A stretch of 64,000 nucleotides of DNA from Breviolum minutum Mf 1.05b.01 (GCA_000507305.1 DF241634.1:1-64000), one strand, 5' to 3'; counted from the stretch's first letter, positions 34,593 to 47,452 are shown. Notes: generated by a model not told the origin, from the letters alone. Translations and numbers: made by a program.

Positions 34593-37500
34593 TTCTCATT
34601 AATACTTACAAGCGTAAACCTTGACCATAAGTTCCATGACTTCTATCTGTTCTATCCACCTGCACTTGTTTCAACCTGCAGCAAAAGCTTTGAAAGAACC
34701 GCATCCAGATAGACCTCTTCGTCATGGGGTCTGAATGTCAGGTTTATCAAAACTAAATGCGCAAACCTGGTTGGTGGCTGCAACGACTCCTCTAAGAAGT
34801 ATAGGGCTTAGCAAACAAAATACTCTTCCCCCAAAACAAGTTTCAATAAGTGACTATATAATTGTAATTATAAGAAATACTTGCCATTTTTGCAACCAAT
34901 TTCAAAAACATGGATTCATGATTCATTGGACACCGAACAACAAACTCTTTAAAATGCCAAGTCTCTGGCGATGGTGCTGGTGTAAAGCGTATTGGGTTTG
35001 TTGGAATGGTTCCAGGGTTCCGCAGTGAACTTTTCGCCATGTCGGCCATCTTCACCACCAGGGTCTTACCTTCAACCAGGAATAAGGACCACTTATAAAA
35101 GTGAGATATTTGATAAACGTCAACATGCTGTTACAAGTAGCAAAATCAAATCGTGCTTTTTCACAGATCTTGGACTTTCCCAAAAAAATATGTCGAAAAC
35201 TGAAAAAAAAAAACGTCTTGACTTTGAAAGGTCAAGGACTTCGTTGGTGAAGAATCTCTGCAAATCGAAAGCAAATGATACACCCCAGAAATCTAGCATA
35301 GATACCAAAAATGATGGTTTGGAAGATGTATCTTCAAACATGGCTATTTTGGGTATCCATGTTAGATTTCGGGGGTGTAAGTCAAAAAAAAAGCCAAGGC
35401 ACCCTCAGCAGCAAGAGGATGTTCTTGATCATTCAAGGTTTGAATACATCTTTCTGCTTCTGTAAAGTTTGCAAAGGTCACGAAAGCGCATGGTAGGGAC
35501 CTTAGATGTCCCGTTGGAAGTTAGTTAAAAAGGTTAGTAAATGGGTTAAAACCTACTTATAAACGGGATACATCGGATTTATAACCCACTTCCTAGCCTT
35601 TTAACTAACTTCGACATCCAATTTGTGAGAGGGTTTTATCAGCAGCTTGGGAACCAATGGTTTAGAGTTCATCATGGTCTTTCGGTGTTTCGGTGTTGAC
35701 AGTATGGATGTGTTATACTATAATTGGTGGTTGTTTGCCCACCCAGCTGAAAAATATGTTAACGTCAACATTGGATCATCTCCCCAAGGGATCGGGGTAG
35801 ACATGAAAAATATTTGGATGTTTCCAAAAATCGGGGTACCCCAGAATGGATGGTTTATAATGGAAAACCCTATTAAAATGGATGATTCGGGGGTACCATT
35901 ATTTTCGGAAACATCCATTTGAGTTGCCACCACCAAAAACCTGAACACCTGGCGCCAACAACCTTCACCACCTTGGTGATTTCTGAATGGTGAATTTTTT
36001 CGCGGAAAGATGTCTGGCGGCATTTTTTTTTCAAACATGTCGGTCATGAGATGATTGAGCTTAAGGAACTTTGATCCTCAGCAAATACCTGGATTTTGAT
36101 GTGCAAATAGTGGCACTAATAGTAGCACTCTAATAGTCACCAATAGTGTTCACTAAGGATTTGAGATTTATAGACCTCACAAAAACACTGACCTTTCATA
36201 GATTAATTTAATTATATAGATATGCTGGTGCCAATGGTTCCTAGAAATAAAAATCATGAACCATGAGGACATGTCCGCATGAGAATGTCTTTTAGTATTC
36301 TAGCTTCATGTGATTTTACTCAACTCTTTTGGGATTTGGATGTAAAACCATGAAGATTCCTCCACTCACTTCCACCTATCAACTTCCTTTCCATCGTTTT
36401 TTTCGACCTCTCACCCTCATCCAGCAAACCTTCAAGACTTTCCTGTTTTCCAAGTGGCCTGTCATCTTTCACAAAGATCTTGCAGTTGACAATATTACCC
36501 AAATGTTCACAGTATTGCTGCACAGTCTCTTGGGTCACAGAGGCACCGATGCCTGCTTCCAGCAGCAGTTTTTCGGACGAGATGATGGTGAAGTGTCATG
36601 CGAATCTAAGGGGATCCCCCGAATGAAAAGCCCCCACCCCACCGCCCCCCAAGAAGTAAGGCCTTATTAAGGGATTATTAACCACCATCATCCCTTAATG
36701 ATCCCTTGATAATCTGCTAATAAGGCTGTCAACATCAACTCACCCAATGTGGCACTTAGGAAGATCCTTTCAACCATGACATCAAGACTTAAACTATGGG
36801 TTGCTTTGGGTTGCTTTGGAGGTTTGGGATTATTAAACATCTGAGTGTTTTGGATGAAACTACAATAGTTCACCAACTTAAAACGAATTTTGGAAGCTTG
36901 CCCTACTTAATCTACTGCCATTTGCAGCAGTTTGGTCTGGTGAGTACATCCCAGTAAAATCACCATAGCACTTTTTTGAGCCTCCAATGAAGACCTTGGG
37001 CTCCTGCAAAGCACCTTTCTGTACTCCTTTCCTTCAGTTGTTGGACAAACCCAGGTGGCTTCCAAAATTTCTGTGAAAAAGGTGGGTCAGCCGAAGAATT
37101 TGTGGAAAATCTTTTAGGTCACGGTAGTCATGATTTCCTGCGAGAATTTGTATGAAACTAGCAATCTTTTGTATGCTATGAAGTAAGCTCCAAACTGGGC
37201 CCCCAATCATTAGATGATCAGACTGATCAGAAAAAAACATTGAACGTGAATTGAGAGTGCTTCACCCTGAGCCTTGGATTTTGATTAATTGGCAGTAATA
37301 ACTCACGCAAGAAATCCATGTCAAAACGCAGTAGGATGTATAGACGTATAGATACAGAGATACCGAAGAGCATGGATGCCAAATCACCTGCAAAACACTT
37401 GTTTTACGTACTCCTCCATGTGCCAAAAAAAATCATACTCTCCACCACCAGCCACCACAACCAGCCACCAACAGCTACCATCAACCAGCCACCAAAAAAA

Positions 37501-40500
37501 AATCACCAGCAAAACCCAACAAAACCGCAATTAAACCACCAACTCTGGACCCATCCACCAACTAGTTGCATCCATGTTTCATATCTGCAAACTTTACGTT
37601 GATACCTTCCGTTTTTACTTCGCTCTCTCGTATCTGTGCCCCGTTGAGTTCTTCGATGCATCGTTCCGCATAGGCCCAGGAATCGAAGTTGGCGAAGGCA
37701 CAATTCCGACCTTGGCGGGTGGGTTTGTTGTAACGGAATGGATGTAAGAAACAATGGAAAATCCTTAACTCGTTAGCATGTTCATCATGTGAAGTCTATG
37801 AATGCCATGGTAAATTACTATTACAAATCCAACAGGCAATGGAAAAAATTATCCTGCAGCAATGTTTGTTTTAATCATGCGCATCAAAAATTCTGTAAGG
37901 GGGCAAATTTGCCAGGTTACAACGAGTGGATCTAGGGGATGACGTCATCATGACATGATACAAAAAAGATCAAAAAAGCGGTTTCGCGTTGACATGTCGC
38001 TGGTCCAGATATTACTGCCTGGACTAGTAGAATCAAGATCAACATGCGAAAGCTCGAGAAGATGAGACTGCAAGTTGAAGTTTCACAGAACACTTACAAT
38101 TATATAGTGTGTGTATATATGACATGAGGTTCTAAACGAACATTGGAGCACCAGCAATATAGATTTATGGAAATAAACTCCATCCCACCTTGAGGTAGAA
38201 AACACAAGACTCAGTCACCATCAAAACCGATCAAAACACTGATTTTCATTCAGAAAATTACCCATCGGAGATTTCCAAAGCTTGCAACTTTACCTAACCA
38301 AGACCTGGAAGCACCAAAGCCAAACATCCCTACGTCCGAAACAAAAAAAAAACTGTTCATCGTTTGGTGGAGGGAGCCTGCCTTCCCTGTCAATTTCTTC
38401 TGCATAGGAAAATTTGCCCAGAAAAAATTGCAAGTTATAGAATCCTGCGTTTGATGATTCAACAACTTGTGTGTGCCAGCTAGTCCCTCAAAAGTCACGA
38501 GTGACAGATTTGCTTGGGACAGAGGTTGCTAAAGGTATGTAAAGTTTCATGGAACTCATAATGGATTTTAATAACCCCAAAACTAACAAAGCAGCACTGG
38601 AAAGTAGACGCTGCAACTCACTTGTATTGGTTTATGTCCCAAGCGGTGAAACCCAACTCGTCCACTGTGACCAGTCTACTCTGACCGGGGGCCAGTAGAG
38701 GACTATACATATTATTATCTGGATATAATTCTATATAAATTGATTGATGTAGTGCATATATCTGGTTGAATCGTATTTTTTGGAACAGATTCCGAATTCC
38801 TGGCTTTTAAAACAACACCGGGAATTGGGATCATTTAGGGTACGCTTACTTCCCTGGGTGATGCCACCCTGTGCACCAAATCATCCAGGAGAAGTGTGAC
38901 TGACAAATAGGACCCTAAACCGTCAGAGTATGAAGTTGAGTTGTTGGTGGACAAGTACTGTATCAATCAAAGACAAATTCTAAAACAAAACAAAAAACTA
39001 GCCCTAAAATACCTATAGGACCCCTGTTTTCGCCTTTTGTTATGCCCAAGATTTGCGAAAATATCACATGAAACGAGCCTTCTTTGGGACTAGAAAATGA
39101 CCCACCACCACATCATTAGTCCAAAAGTTCGACCAAGGAACCATCCAACAACTTCAGAGTCCTGGAGGCAACGTTTCTGCGGGAATTCCAGGATTTTCCC
39201 CCATGTTTTTGAAACAAGGAACATTGAAACCAAAACAACTCCTTCAAGTGGCAATTTTTAGGTGTTAATAAGTTAATACTGTACTTGTTTAGTTAAATTT
39301 GTCTTAAGAAAGTTCAGGTCCAACAAAAAAAAGTAGTTCATTCGTCGGATCTGGGATGAATAGGGCCAGTGTGTGTCTTTTTGTTGGGATTTCATGTGGT
39401 TGTCCTGGTTCATTCTATACCCAAAATAACTGTCAGCTGATATTCACAGTATTGAATATGTATGTTCAAAAGTGATGAGTAAATGAATTGGTAAAGGGGT
39501 AGTAAACAGAGTGAGTTCCCTCCCCAAAGTGACTAGTACATGAGATGGTAACTACAGCAGTCCAATTTTCTGTGGGAGAGTGATGTTTGTATATCATGTC
39601 TTCCATTTTTAATCCCTTCAAACCTGTGAAATGAAAGGAAGATAGGAAAAAAGGAAATGAAAGGAGCAACGCAAGCAAAAGCAAAGCAATACTAAACACA
39701 TAATCAGTAGCAATACTAAACCAATGGCCAATGTATAAGCAATTGGCACACTTTCGACAACGTTGCTAAACAAACATATAGCATATATATAACTCTGTTT
39801 ATTGCCCACCATTTTGTTTAGGGGGATGGTTGCTAAATCACTTTCAAACGTTACTCTTTGGACCTTTCAAGAGTCTCCACTTCCATGTTTCTTGGAAGGG
39901 TCAAACGGTGTAGCAAAAACAGGAGAGAAACACCTTCAAGTTTGGTCTGGTCAATTAGAATGAGAATAATTACAACACATTTAGCTAGATCACAGTTGCA
40001 TGTGATGCTGTTGCACGTTAATATTTTGGCTACTCTTAAGTTGAAACACATATCATCTCCTTGTATTATCTGATATATTAACACTCTGGGACCTCGAAAA
40101 AAACCTTCATATTTTCCCGCTTCATCACCTCATTTCCCAAGAAATCTCAAAGAAAAAAAAACATCTCTGAATACCAAAGCGAGCATCGTTGCTCCATAAG
40201 GCATTAGCAGTTCTTCCAGCTCTTCTTGTGTCACGTCCGCCGGCAAGCGCCCCAGAAACAGCTGGGGTTGTGGCGTCGTAGGTAGGTTGGTGGGTGGCGG
40301 TGTCGGCACCACCGACACCGCGGCCACGGGAATGGTACTGCGGAAGGCTGGGATCGGCGAGCCTACAGCAAGGGACAGGAAGGCAAGGGCCCATCTTAAT
40401 AACTGAAAGGGATGAAAAGACCCCCCCCAAAAACAAATACCCTCCCAGGGAACGAGTCCATATCCCACCTGGGGACAAGGAAATTTGAAATCATTGACTC

Positions 40501-41206
40501 AAAAAGTGCTCTGGTAGGGGATATGTTACGTTGCCAGGAGGGTATATGTATGATGGGGTAATGCATCAAGTAGGACGCCAACAACCTGAACCACCAGTGC
40601 ATCGTTCTATATCATGGCATATCATTTGATTGATTTAGGGATGTCTTTGGAATGAAAAGATCCACTTTAAGGATTGGTTCGATCGAAGCTGGGAGTCCAT
40701 TGACATAAAGAAATTCAGCCTCTGTCGATGATCACTGATGAAAATGTTTCCCCAAAACAACTTGGTGTCAATTTAGATATCTATTCCTTAAGTGCACCCC
40801 CCCCACCCAGTAGCAGTCACCACCAGGGTAGATATTATTTCAGTAGGGGATCCTTATAAGCCTTCGTTTGCCACTGGTACTGGGTGGGGGGTTTGCGCAG
40901 TTGATTCAAAAAGACTACACTTTAAACAAGAAAATATAATCAGCATTTCATCCATATTCAGTTGAAGACTACTATTCTTGGTTTTTGCCATCCCATCATC
41001 ACCCATTCGATCCCCTTGCCGTGCACCCCCATCCCTGGGACACCAGGCGCGCAGGAGGGGCCATGGGTGCCCCCATAGGTGCCCCTCCCTTGGCGTCTGC
41101 CAGCCTGGGTTAATGATTGCGACAACAGAAACAGAAACTTTGTAGAATGATTTGATAGAAATATATCTATACAACTGCTGATGATGGAGATGATGGAGAT
41201 GATGGA

Positions 41207-41269
<63 letters not shown>

Positions 41270-44200
41270 AATTTGTTAAGTGCTGAGTCAATGTTCCCAC
41301 GAACAAAAGCAGCAGAAGGGTTGGGAAATGTGGCAGAATAATGAAAACAATAGGCTTTTGAACTCTTCATACTGCCATGGACGTTTGTGAAAACTTGATG
41401 TATCTCAAAGACAGTAACATTGCAGATCTTTCCAAAGTCCTTTTAAAAACAAGCACTCCCCTCATGCAAAAGCTAGACTTCAATTGTTTCATTCACAACA
41501 CTATGGAACTAAACATGGTTTCCATGTTTTTCCACGATCCAATGGAACAGAAACAAGGTTGCGGTTGCCAAACACAAAGACGTTACGTATCCCTTTCACC
41601 AAACCCCACGAACTACGTCTCCCGGGCTTCACGTTGAGAGCAGGACTACCAGGACCTGCGTGCCAACATTGTAGGGATTTCCATACTAAAAATGCTATTA
41701 TCCTGGGGGTGACTGGCATCCTGAGTGGGGGGGTGAATACTAAGGTATCATTGTTGTAGGCCTTGCGCCAAGTTGCTAATTTGAAATTTCCGAAAAAGTG
41801 TGAAAATAGTGTGGCTTCGATTCTATACTTTGAGGTGATCAATTTTTTGTGTTTTCAAAGTTGGAATTTGAATGACTCTTGATATGTTCATGATGTACAG
41901 CGACTCCATCTCTTTTGGTACAAGGAGTACTTGGCACAAACTCCCAAAGCTTTACCGATTTTGACACCAAATCAAATCATGACTGAGAAGAATTAAGAGT
42001 TCAACTGCCAGCATCACAAGATGTACATGATGTACGTGTCACCTCGTTACACATGTTCCACATCATGTTTTACTCACCAAACACATGTAATCACCTTCTA
42101 TATCCAACTTTACAATGCTTCCATCAGCAAAAATCGATCCAAGTCCCAAGGGTCCCACCCATCTGATAGCCATTCAGATCTGTAATGGCACGTTGAGCAT
42201 CAAAGGTATTGGCAAAGGTAGCAAACCTTGGGATTCGTTCGCTCGGTTCCTTCGGAGTCCTTTTTGGAGTCCCCTTGGGAGTCTCAAAGATTCGAATCAA
42301 AGGCACTGCAACATCTACCCCCGGTTGGAAAATGGAAACTTTTGAACATGTTCTTTAATCAATCGAAACCTGTCTTTAGCGGGGATCCAACAATTTCTAA
42401 CAAAAAGAATCCCATGATCCAAATCAAACTATGTTTCCATTGCGTTTTGTTAATCATGCTTCTAGAGCATGACTCGCAGTGATCCATTTCCAATTCGATT
42501 CTGGTATGTAGTTTGTAGGAAATGGGACAATTTGGTGTTCATTTGTAGACACGAGACACCCCAAGGAATCGGTAGCAAATTTCAAACCAGAGCTGACAAA
42601 CTCCTCAAAGTCCATTTGTTAAGCTACGGGTAATGTATTGTGCAAGCCTTGTGCTACCTCCTTTATTGAGATCTTCTGTGATGTGTGCTTAGTTGTTGTT
42701 TGCACGAATTTCCTCTACAGTTTTTTCTGAGGGATGGAGAGGGAGATGGGGAAAGTGGGCTGAAAGAGCAGCGAGCAATGCAAGTCGTTGAGACAGTGAA
42801 GATCTTGGGATGATGGGAGTCAAATTATTGGCCTGAAACAACCATTCTACGCTTGGGAATCGATGAATTTATACGGCTTTATACTTGACATGTCTGACAC
42901 CAGAGTCATGTTGATCTGTTTTGTTCATGCCAAACACAACGACCTTGGGATTGTTCTACTTGGTTCATGGGGTCTGGAGACAGTAGCCTTAAGTTTCATA
43001 ATTGGTGCCATGGGTGCCCAACTCCAAATGATTCATATCCGTCAATCTCACCATGGAAAAAGCTGGAAAGGAATGCCGGGATGCCTTTAATTACACAACA
43101 TCCCCACTTTCATGCTGTACCTATTCCACTAGCTTTGCCAAGGAACGCACAACCCTTGCCATCCAACATTCGAACATTCGTCGCACCATAGGGTGCCTTA
43201 TCTGAGAGCTGAGGAAGTGTTGCATTTTGCTTCTCCGAAAGCAGGATTCATTTGAACCATTGTCTTTGTTATTTAAACTCTGATGAAACTTGCTGACGGT
43301 TTTCTATTCCAAGTTTCTATGATGCACATGTTGAAACTTCAACATTGTCCATGTCATTTAAGCACATTTTGCATGGAAAGCTGGTGATGTTTTCAGCCAG
43401 CTTAACAATGTGGATGTTTTTGAAAGGCATGTCGTTATCCCCCCACGACTCTACCGAGAGACCGGGGGTGGGCAACATCCCAACACAACCCGAAATGATT
43501 GATTCACTCTAAAAGGATGCTCGGAAATTCATATATGTCATAAGTAAACATGACCAGCACGTGGTCCAGTTGACTCTAATTTTCAACCTCGCTACCAAAA
43601 CATATCGACCAGGAGCTATGAACACCTCTTGAGGTGCATGGTATGATACATTTCAAGGAATTTCCTTCACAGTGTCACTGTGTAACTTATTCCGAAGTCA
43701 TAACTTTTGAAACAAATGATCTTCTCGATATCACCAGACCTATGGAAGGATATCTGGTTGCAAATCTGACACTGTCCATAGTCTGAACAAACAGCAGCGA
43801 TCTTGAGGCTGTCACAAACATCTCTGAAATTTTGTTGATACCTTAGCCGGAAGCAATGTCAACTCTCATGCGATGAAACTTATAGTCCGTTTGGGATCAT
43901 GAAGATTTCCTTCTAGATTTAGGTCACCTGGTTGCTTGTGCTGGCATCCAGATTTCAGGAACCACCGAGACATGGCAGCTATATGTTCAAGTCGTTGATT
44001 CATTACACATTCTCATGTGCTGTTGTCACGTCACGAACTCTCCTTATCAAAAGGTCTCCTGCAGAACAGGATGCTGCCTCAAAAATTGGGGAGCTCTGTT
44101 TGAACACCCGAACACTCGAGGACCTCAAAAAAAGTGGGATCGGTTCTCCTTTGACTCAACTCACTTTGATATAAAAATATCTACCAATTACTATTCCAAT

Positions 44201-44429
44201 ATATCTTCAAGATTCTTCGAGATAGAAATACAGTACATCTATCTATACATATGTAAAAAATACATCTGCATTGACATACCTACATTATTTTACATCTTAC
44301 AAGATACTCATCTTTTCTTCATAACCAGCTCTCACCTCTCAGCTTGTAGCTTCCCTCCTCACTACCAGGGTGACTAGGTGACAAGTCACCCACATTTGGA
44401 GGGATGCGGCCGATAAACACCTCCATGAC
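32355..44429 (-). CDS. Four-RRM RNA-binding protein (CELF/Bruno-like), multi-exon
   Basis: Exons: RRM1 44429-44390 (MEVFIGRIPPNV), 43201-43147 (KAPYGATNVRMLDGKGC), 42226-42159 (FATFANTFDAQRAITDLNG); RRM2 40362-about 40162 (Pro-rich linker, then LFLGRLPADVTQEELEELL), 37710-37619 (GRNCAFANFDSWAYAERCI); RRM3 37003-36982 (EPKVFIG), 36552-36459 (TQETVQQYCEHLGNIVNCKI), 35500-35403 (LPCAFVTFANFTEAERCI), 35069-about 34989 (KTLVVKMADMAKSS); RRM4 34468-34306 (EEEKLFIGG), 34002-33973 (LPEEANEDFL), 33547-33469 (MMAPFGRVAEVKILRKN), 33022-32956 (VSFSSVGEAEIALAALSS), 32446-32355 (FTVKYADSKGTKR, stop). RNP1 and RNP2 are visible in each RRM. Most junctions are phase-exact. Small exons (RRM1 helix 1, RRM2 strand 5) and the N-terminus are missing. 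Likely role: mRNA splicing, translation or stability. The 3' end lies 577 bp from the PIH1 gene. Confidence 0.85.
33088..33193. mobile_element. TIR element, family 3 (MITE-like)
   Basis: Ends gccccctcaaactaacatgg and ttagttttccggggtgta are imperfect mirror images. Intronic in the RRM gene. Confidence 0.7.
34068..34173. mobile_element. TIR element, family 1 (MITE-like), well preserved
   Basis: The left end tattgttgatggaagaaatc and then ctgcacca is mirrored by tggtgcag and gatttcttccatcaacagta. The inner part is agaatgggataaactacc. Intronic in the RRM gene. Confidence 0.85.
34545..34592. repeat. (AAC)n microsatellite
   Basis: About fifteen aac units with interruptions. Confidence 0.9.
35279..35379. 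mobile_element. TIR element, family 3 (MITE-like)
   Basis: tacaccccagaaatctagca at the left is mirrored by gttagatttcgggggtgta at the right; inner arms tgatggtttggaaga and tcttcaaacatggct. Intronic, about 25 bp from the exon at 35403-35500. Confidence 0.8.
35514..35628. mobile_element. Foldback element, ~115 bp TIR
   Basis: ttggaagttagttaaaaagg and its mirror ccttttaactaacttcgaca enclose a second inverted pair around gggtt/aaccc. It starts just upstream of the acceptor of the RRM exon at 35500. Confidence 0.75.
35814..35918. mobile_element. TIR element, family 2 (MITE-like)
   Basis: Ends tggatgtttccaaaaatcgg and attttcggaaacatcca with gggtacc in both arms; close to the copy at 16796-16900. 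Confidence 0.85.
36641..36728. mobile_element. TIR element, family 4 (MITE-like)
   Basis: aagtaaggccttattaaggg and its partner cccttgataatctgctaata, with cccttaatgat between. A G/C-rich stretch of ccccac units lies just left (36625-36650). Confidence 0.55.
40794..40895. mobile_element. TIR element, family 5 (MITE-like)
   Basis: caccccccccacccagta with gcagt is mirrored by actggtactgggtggggggt. Intronic in the RRM gene. A half copy (ggtgactggcatcctgagtg) is at 41695-41735. Confidence 0.75.
41179..41269. repeat. (GAT)n microsatellite
   Basis: About thirty gat units, with gga interruptions at the left. Translates to poly-His or poly-Ser in shadow frames. Confidence 0.95.
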
Positions 44430-45548
44430 CTCCAAGGATTGATTTTTGGCAATGGTGATTTTGGGTGGGCTAAAAAAGATGTTTCATCTTTTCAGAAAAT
44501 TCGGCATCTACTCGGTGGTTACAGTTTTTAAGCATGATGTTACTAGTAAATCAAGTATTACAGTATATCTAAGATATCAGATAAATAATCAGTTAATTAA
44601 GAGCAAACACTGTTTAAACCCTTCAAAAAACATCTGAAAGATCACATGTGTTGACAGTGTGGTCGCCACCCCAAACTGAATTTGATTCGCGTATTTTCTC
44701 CATCAACCATATCTCCTGGTAAATTCGGCTCCAGTTGAGATGTGTGACTATCAGTTTCACCTAGCCGCCTAATCTTACCCATAAGTTGGTGTTTTTGGGG
44801 GGTCCAGGTTAAAGTAGGTTGATCCTACATTGATGAACCCCCAAAAAAAATGATACAAGTTACAGTACCAAGGACAAGAATGCCACAGCCTTGTATTGGT
44901 TTCTTTGATTTCAATAACACCTCAAGACTTTCTTTACAGAGTTCTTAACCAACAAATTCCAATCTCAACTGAGACCATTTCGTTCTCTTGCACCTTGATG
45001 CTGCAGGACAAACAGCAGATGCAGCGTTGAATGTGGCTGTGAATGAAACAACTCCAAATGGATGAGTGGAAATTTTGAGGTCCAGCAGTTGTGCATGTTA
45101 TTTGCCCATGATGCTCCATGATGTTGGATGGCCGATGCTAGCTGAAACAAGAACTTAGAGAACTAATAAAAGAATGAATATGAAGCAATTCTTGGGAGCT
45201 CAAAAACATCCTGTCAACTAAAAAACTGTTTGTTCAGAGGTCGATTTTGAAGAAACAATGGGTTTTTCCCATTATCAGTTGAAAAAACAACGGAGTTGAA
45301 TCCATGAAGTTGCTAGGGTATCCAATTTGCCACCTGTCTTACATCATCGGTTCATCTTGAACATTAATTCCAAACATCAACCCAAAGCTCCAGAATTTTC
45401 CAGCATGTCCTGTTTTTCCATATTATTTTTGCCTTTCAAAAAACCACGGGTTTCCTACATGAATTTGAGCCAACACAAAAACCGGCGAAATTTCAATTTT
45501 TAATAGCTCGGTCTCTAAGTCATTGGTACCCTCACTTTGGGGTTTCGG

Positions 45549-45590
45549 CCTATTTTCAGGGGCGAACTGTCAGTTTCCAGGAGGGTATCT
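45549..45590. mobile_element. Family 3 TIR fragment (right end)
   Basis: ctattttcaggggcgaactg then cagtttccaggagggtat matches the right half of family 3 at 26940-26992. Confidence 0.5.
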
Positions 45591-46888
45591 CTTTCATATC
45601 TGGATGTTCAATTTTGGAAAAAAAACTTTGCTGGGAAACAAAATGTTTGTTGGGGAGGTAACATGTACGCCTTTCCGTACGTAGAAACCTGCATGTTGAA
45701 GTGGATGTGGTCCTGCGTTCTTACATAGGTGGCAGTAAATGCTGCAATTTCCAACAATTTTAGGTCTTTCAACCAATTTCTATGGAAGGCACCATCTCCC
45801 TTGGATTCCCTTGGTGTAACAACATTGAAGACATGCAGGAAAAAACCACGACAATGTGATTCATGGGGCCATGAGGTTTCATCTTCAAAAATGGTGGCTT
45901 CAGCACATCTCAAGACATTGTTGTGATGTCTCTGGACAGTTTACAGAGATGTGGAAGCTGTTTGTGAGGTAGAATGATGTGGAATAAGGGCTGGAAGCGG
46001 ATACGCGGTAGAGTATATGGTAAAGATTCATTCTAGCCTGTAGATATCATCTCATTCTGAATCAACTGTACAATTTTACGATATGATGATCATGTTGAAG
46101 AGATTGCATGTGCGTTGTTTTATGTGGGATGTGACATGATTCTGATACCGGACCAACTAATCTGAAACTATGACATGACAGGATGTCAGAAAGGACAAAA
46201 GACATGATTCCATTGGATTTCCATTGGACACAGGAATCTGAGCACCAACCACACGCCCGGATGCACGATCACTGAAGGTTGGATAAACATTGAAAATTCA
46301 AAATTTCGAATTCATTCTCCAATTTCAAAATTTTGCGGGCACAGTCCAAACACAACTCCCCTTGTGTCAGGATTCCATTTATGATATAACCTGTGAGTGC
46401 TGGTATGACGGAAAAAAAACACCCCCACGCACTGATTTTTTCATCCAACGACTTCGGCTGGTGCAACAGCATTAGCACACATTGGCTGTTGAGAGGACTC
46501 AAAGATCCCCCCAAATCATCGATTGATCTCACAAGCCTTGCGGCACAGCAATCGTCGTGATTTTATCACCTGTTTTTTTACATATGTGTTTATGGGGAAC
46601 CCTAAGCAATTTAAACATGTGTGTGTCTGTAAGTGTCAGAAATTCGATGCTCAGGACCGGTTCCCAAGTTGTAAGATACCAGTTTCACCAGAATCAGAAT
46701 GAAAAAACCGCAAGAAATAAAACAAACACCACACATGATCTGTTTACAATCAACATGAATGTTTTATAACGGAAACAAACCTAACATTCAACATATTTAC
46801 AAAACAACATTTCAAGATCAACTTGCGGATTTGGTGGACTTATTGGACCTGGTGTAATTCCCTCACGTTATCAACCCACAACATGTGG

Positions 46889-46990
46889 TGCGCCCCGGAA
46901 AATCTACATGAAAATGAAAGATCACCCAAAATGGGAAATCATCTTCCAAACCTCCATTTTTGGGTTCCATGTTAAGTTTCCAAGGTGTAT
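46889..46990. mobile_element. TIR element, family 3 (MITE-like), diverged
   Basis: gcgccccggaaaatctacat and its mirror atgttaagtttccaaggtgt, with inner arms around aatcatcttccaaa. Confidence 0.55.
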
Positions 46991-47452
46991 GCATGCTTAA
47001 TTTTCATTGACATGTTTGACTGTTTGACGTTCATGATACCTCTCACCTCCTATCAGTCAAAGCCGGAGCCTCAGGTTCATGGCGTAAACACTTTCTTGAT
47101 TGTGGTCCATGGTTTTTTGAATCAGACGCACAGAAAAAACACCTCGTTCATGGAAATTCGCGCACCAAAAAAGAGAGCAGGACGCTGTGGATGCTGTGAG
47201 AGTGCACTTTTTGGACATTTTTCATTGTCTCGATGCCATGCTGCCATTGTCTTGACACCTATGTATACACCAGTAAATGATACATGCTACTCATGTGCTA
47301 CGCATGCATCGATCTCCCTACCGATTCACGTAAGAACAAAACTGCATGTAAATCAGAAGGTGACCTATACATAGCCTCTACTTTTTCATCACCTGCTTCA
47401 TGAACTTCCCCTTGAAGTGTTTCATCATGATGCCTGTCTTGGTGTTCGTCTC

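Larger units (their letters stand above)
44430..47452. other. Region upstream of the RRM gene, no supported gene
   Basis: The missing N-terminal exons of the RRM gene should lie here, but none could be fixed. Contains family 3 fragments at 45549-45590 and 46889-46990. Several 60-130-codon frames on both strands have no recognisable peptide. Confidence 0.35.

Noticed and set aside
37034..37240. Minus-strand frame containing LAGNHDYRDL, reminiscent of a metallophosphoesterase GNHD motif
   Set aside because: No other phosphoesterase motif nearby, and the stretch lies in an intron of the RRM gene overlapping the neighbourhood of the micro-exon.
40854..41306. Minus-strand 150-codon frame with a long His run, and similar poly-Ser and poly-Ile frames at 2048-2290 and 52521-52909
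   Set aside because: Translations of trinucleotide microsatellites.
44377..44390. Perfect 14-bp palindrome ggtgacaagtcacc at the first RRM1 exon boundary
   Set aside because: Short and unique here; no evidence that it is more than a chance feature of the splice junction.
46985..47374. Plus-strand frame of 129 codons
   Set aside because: Peptide lacks domain character and contradicts the strand of all supported genes.
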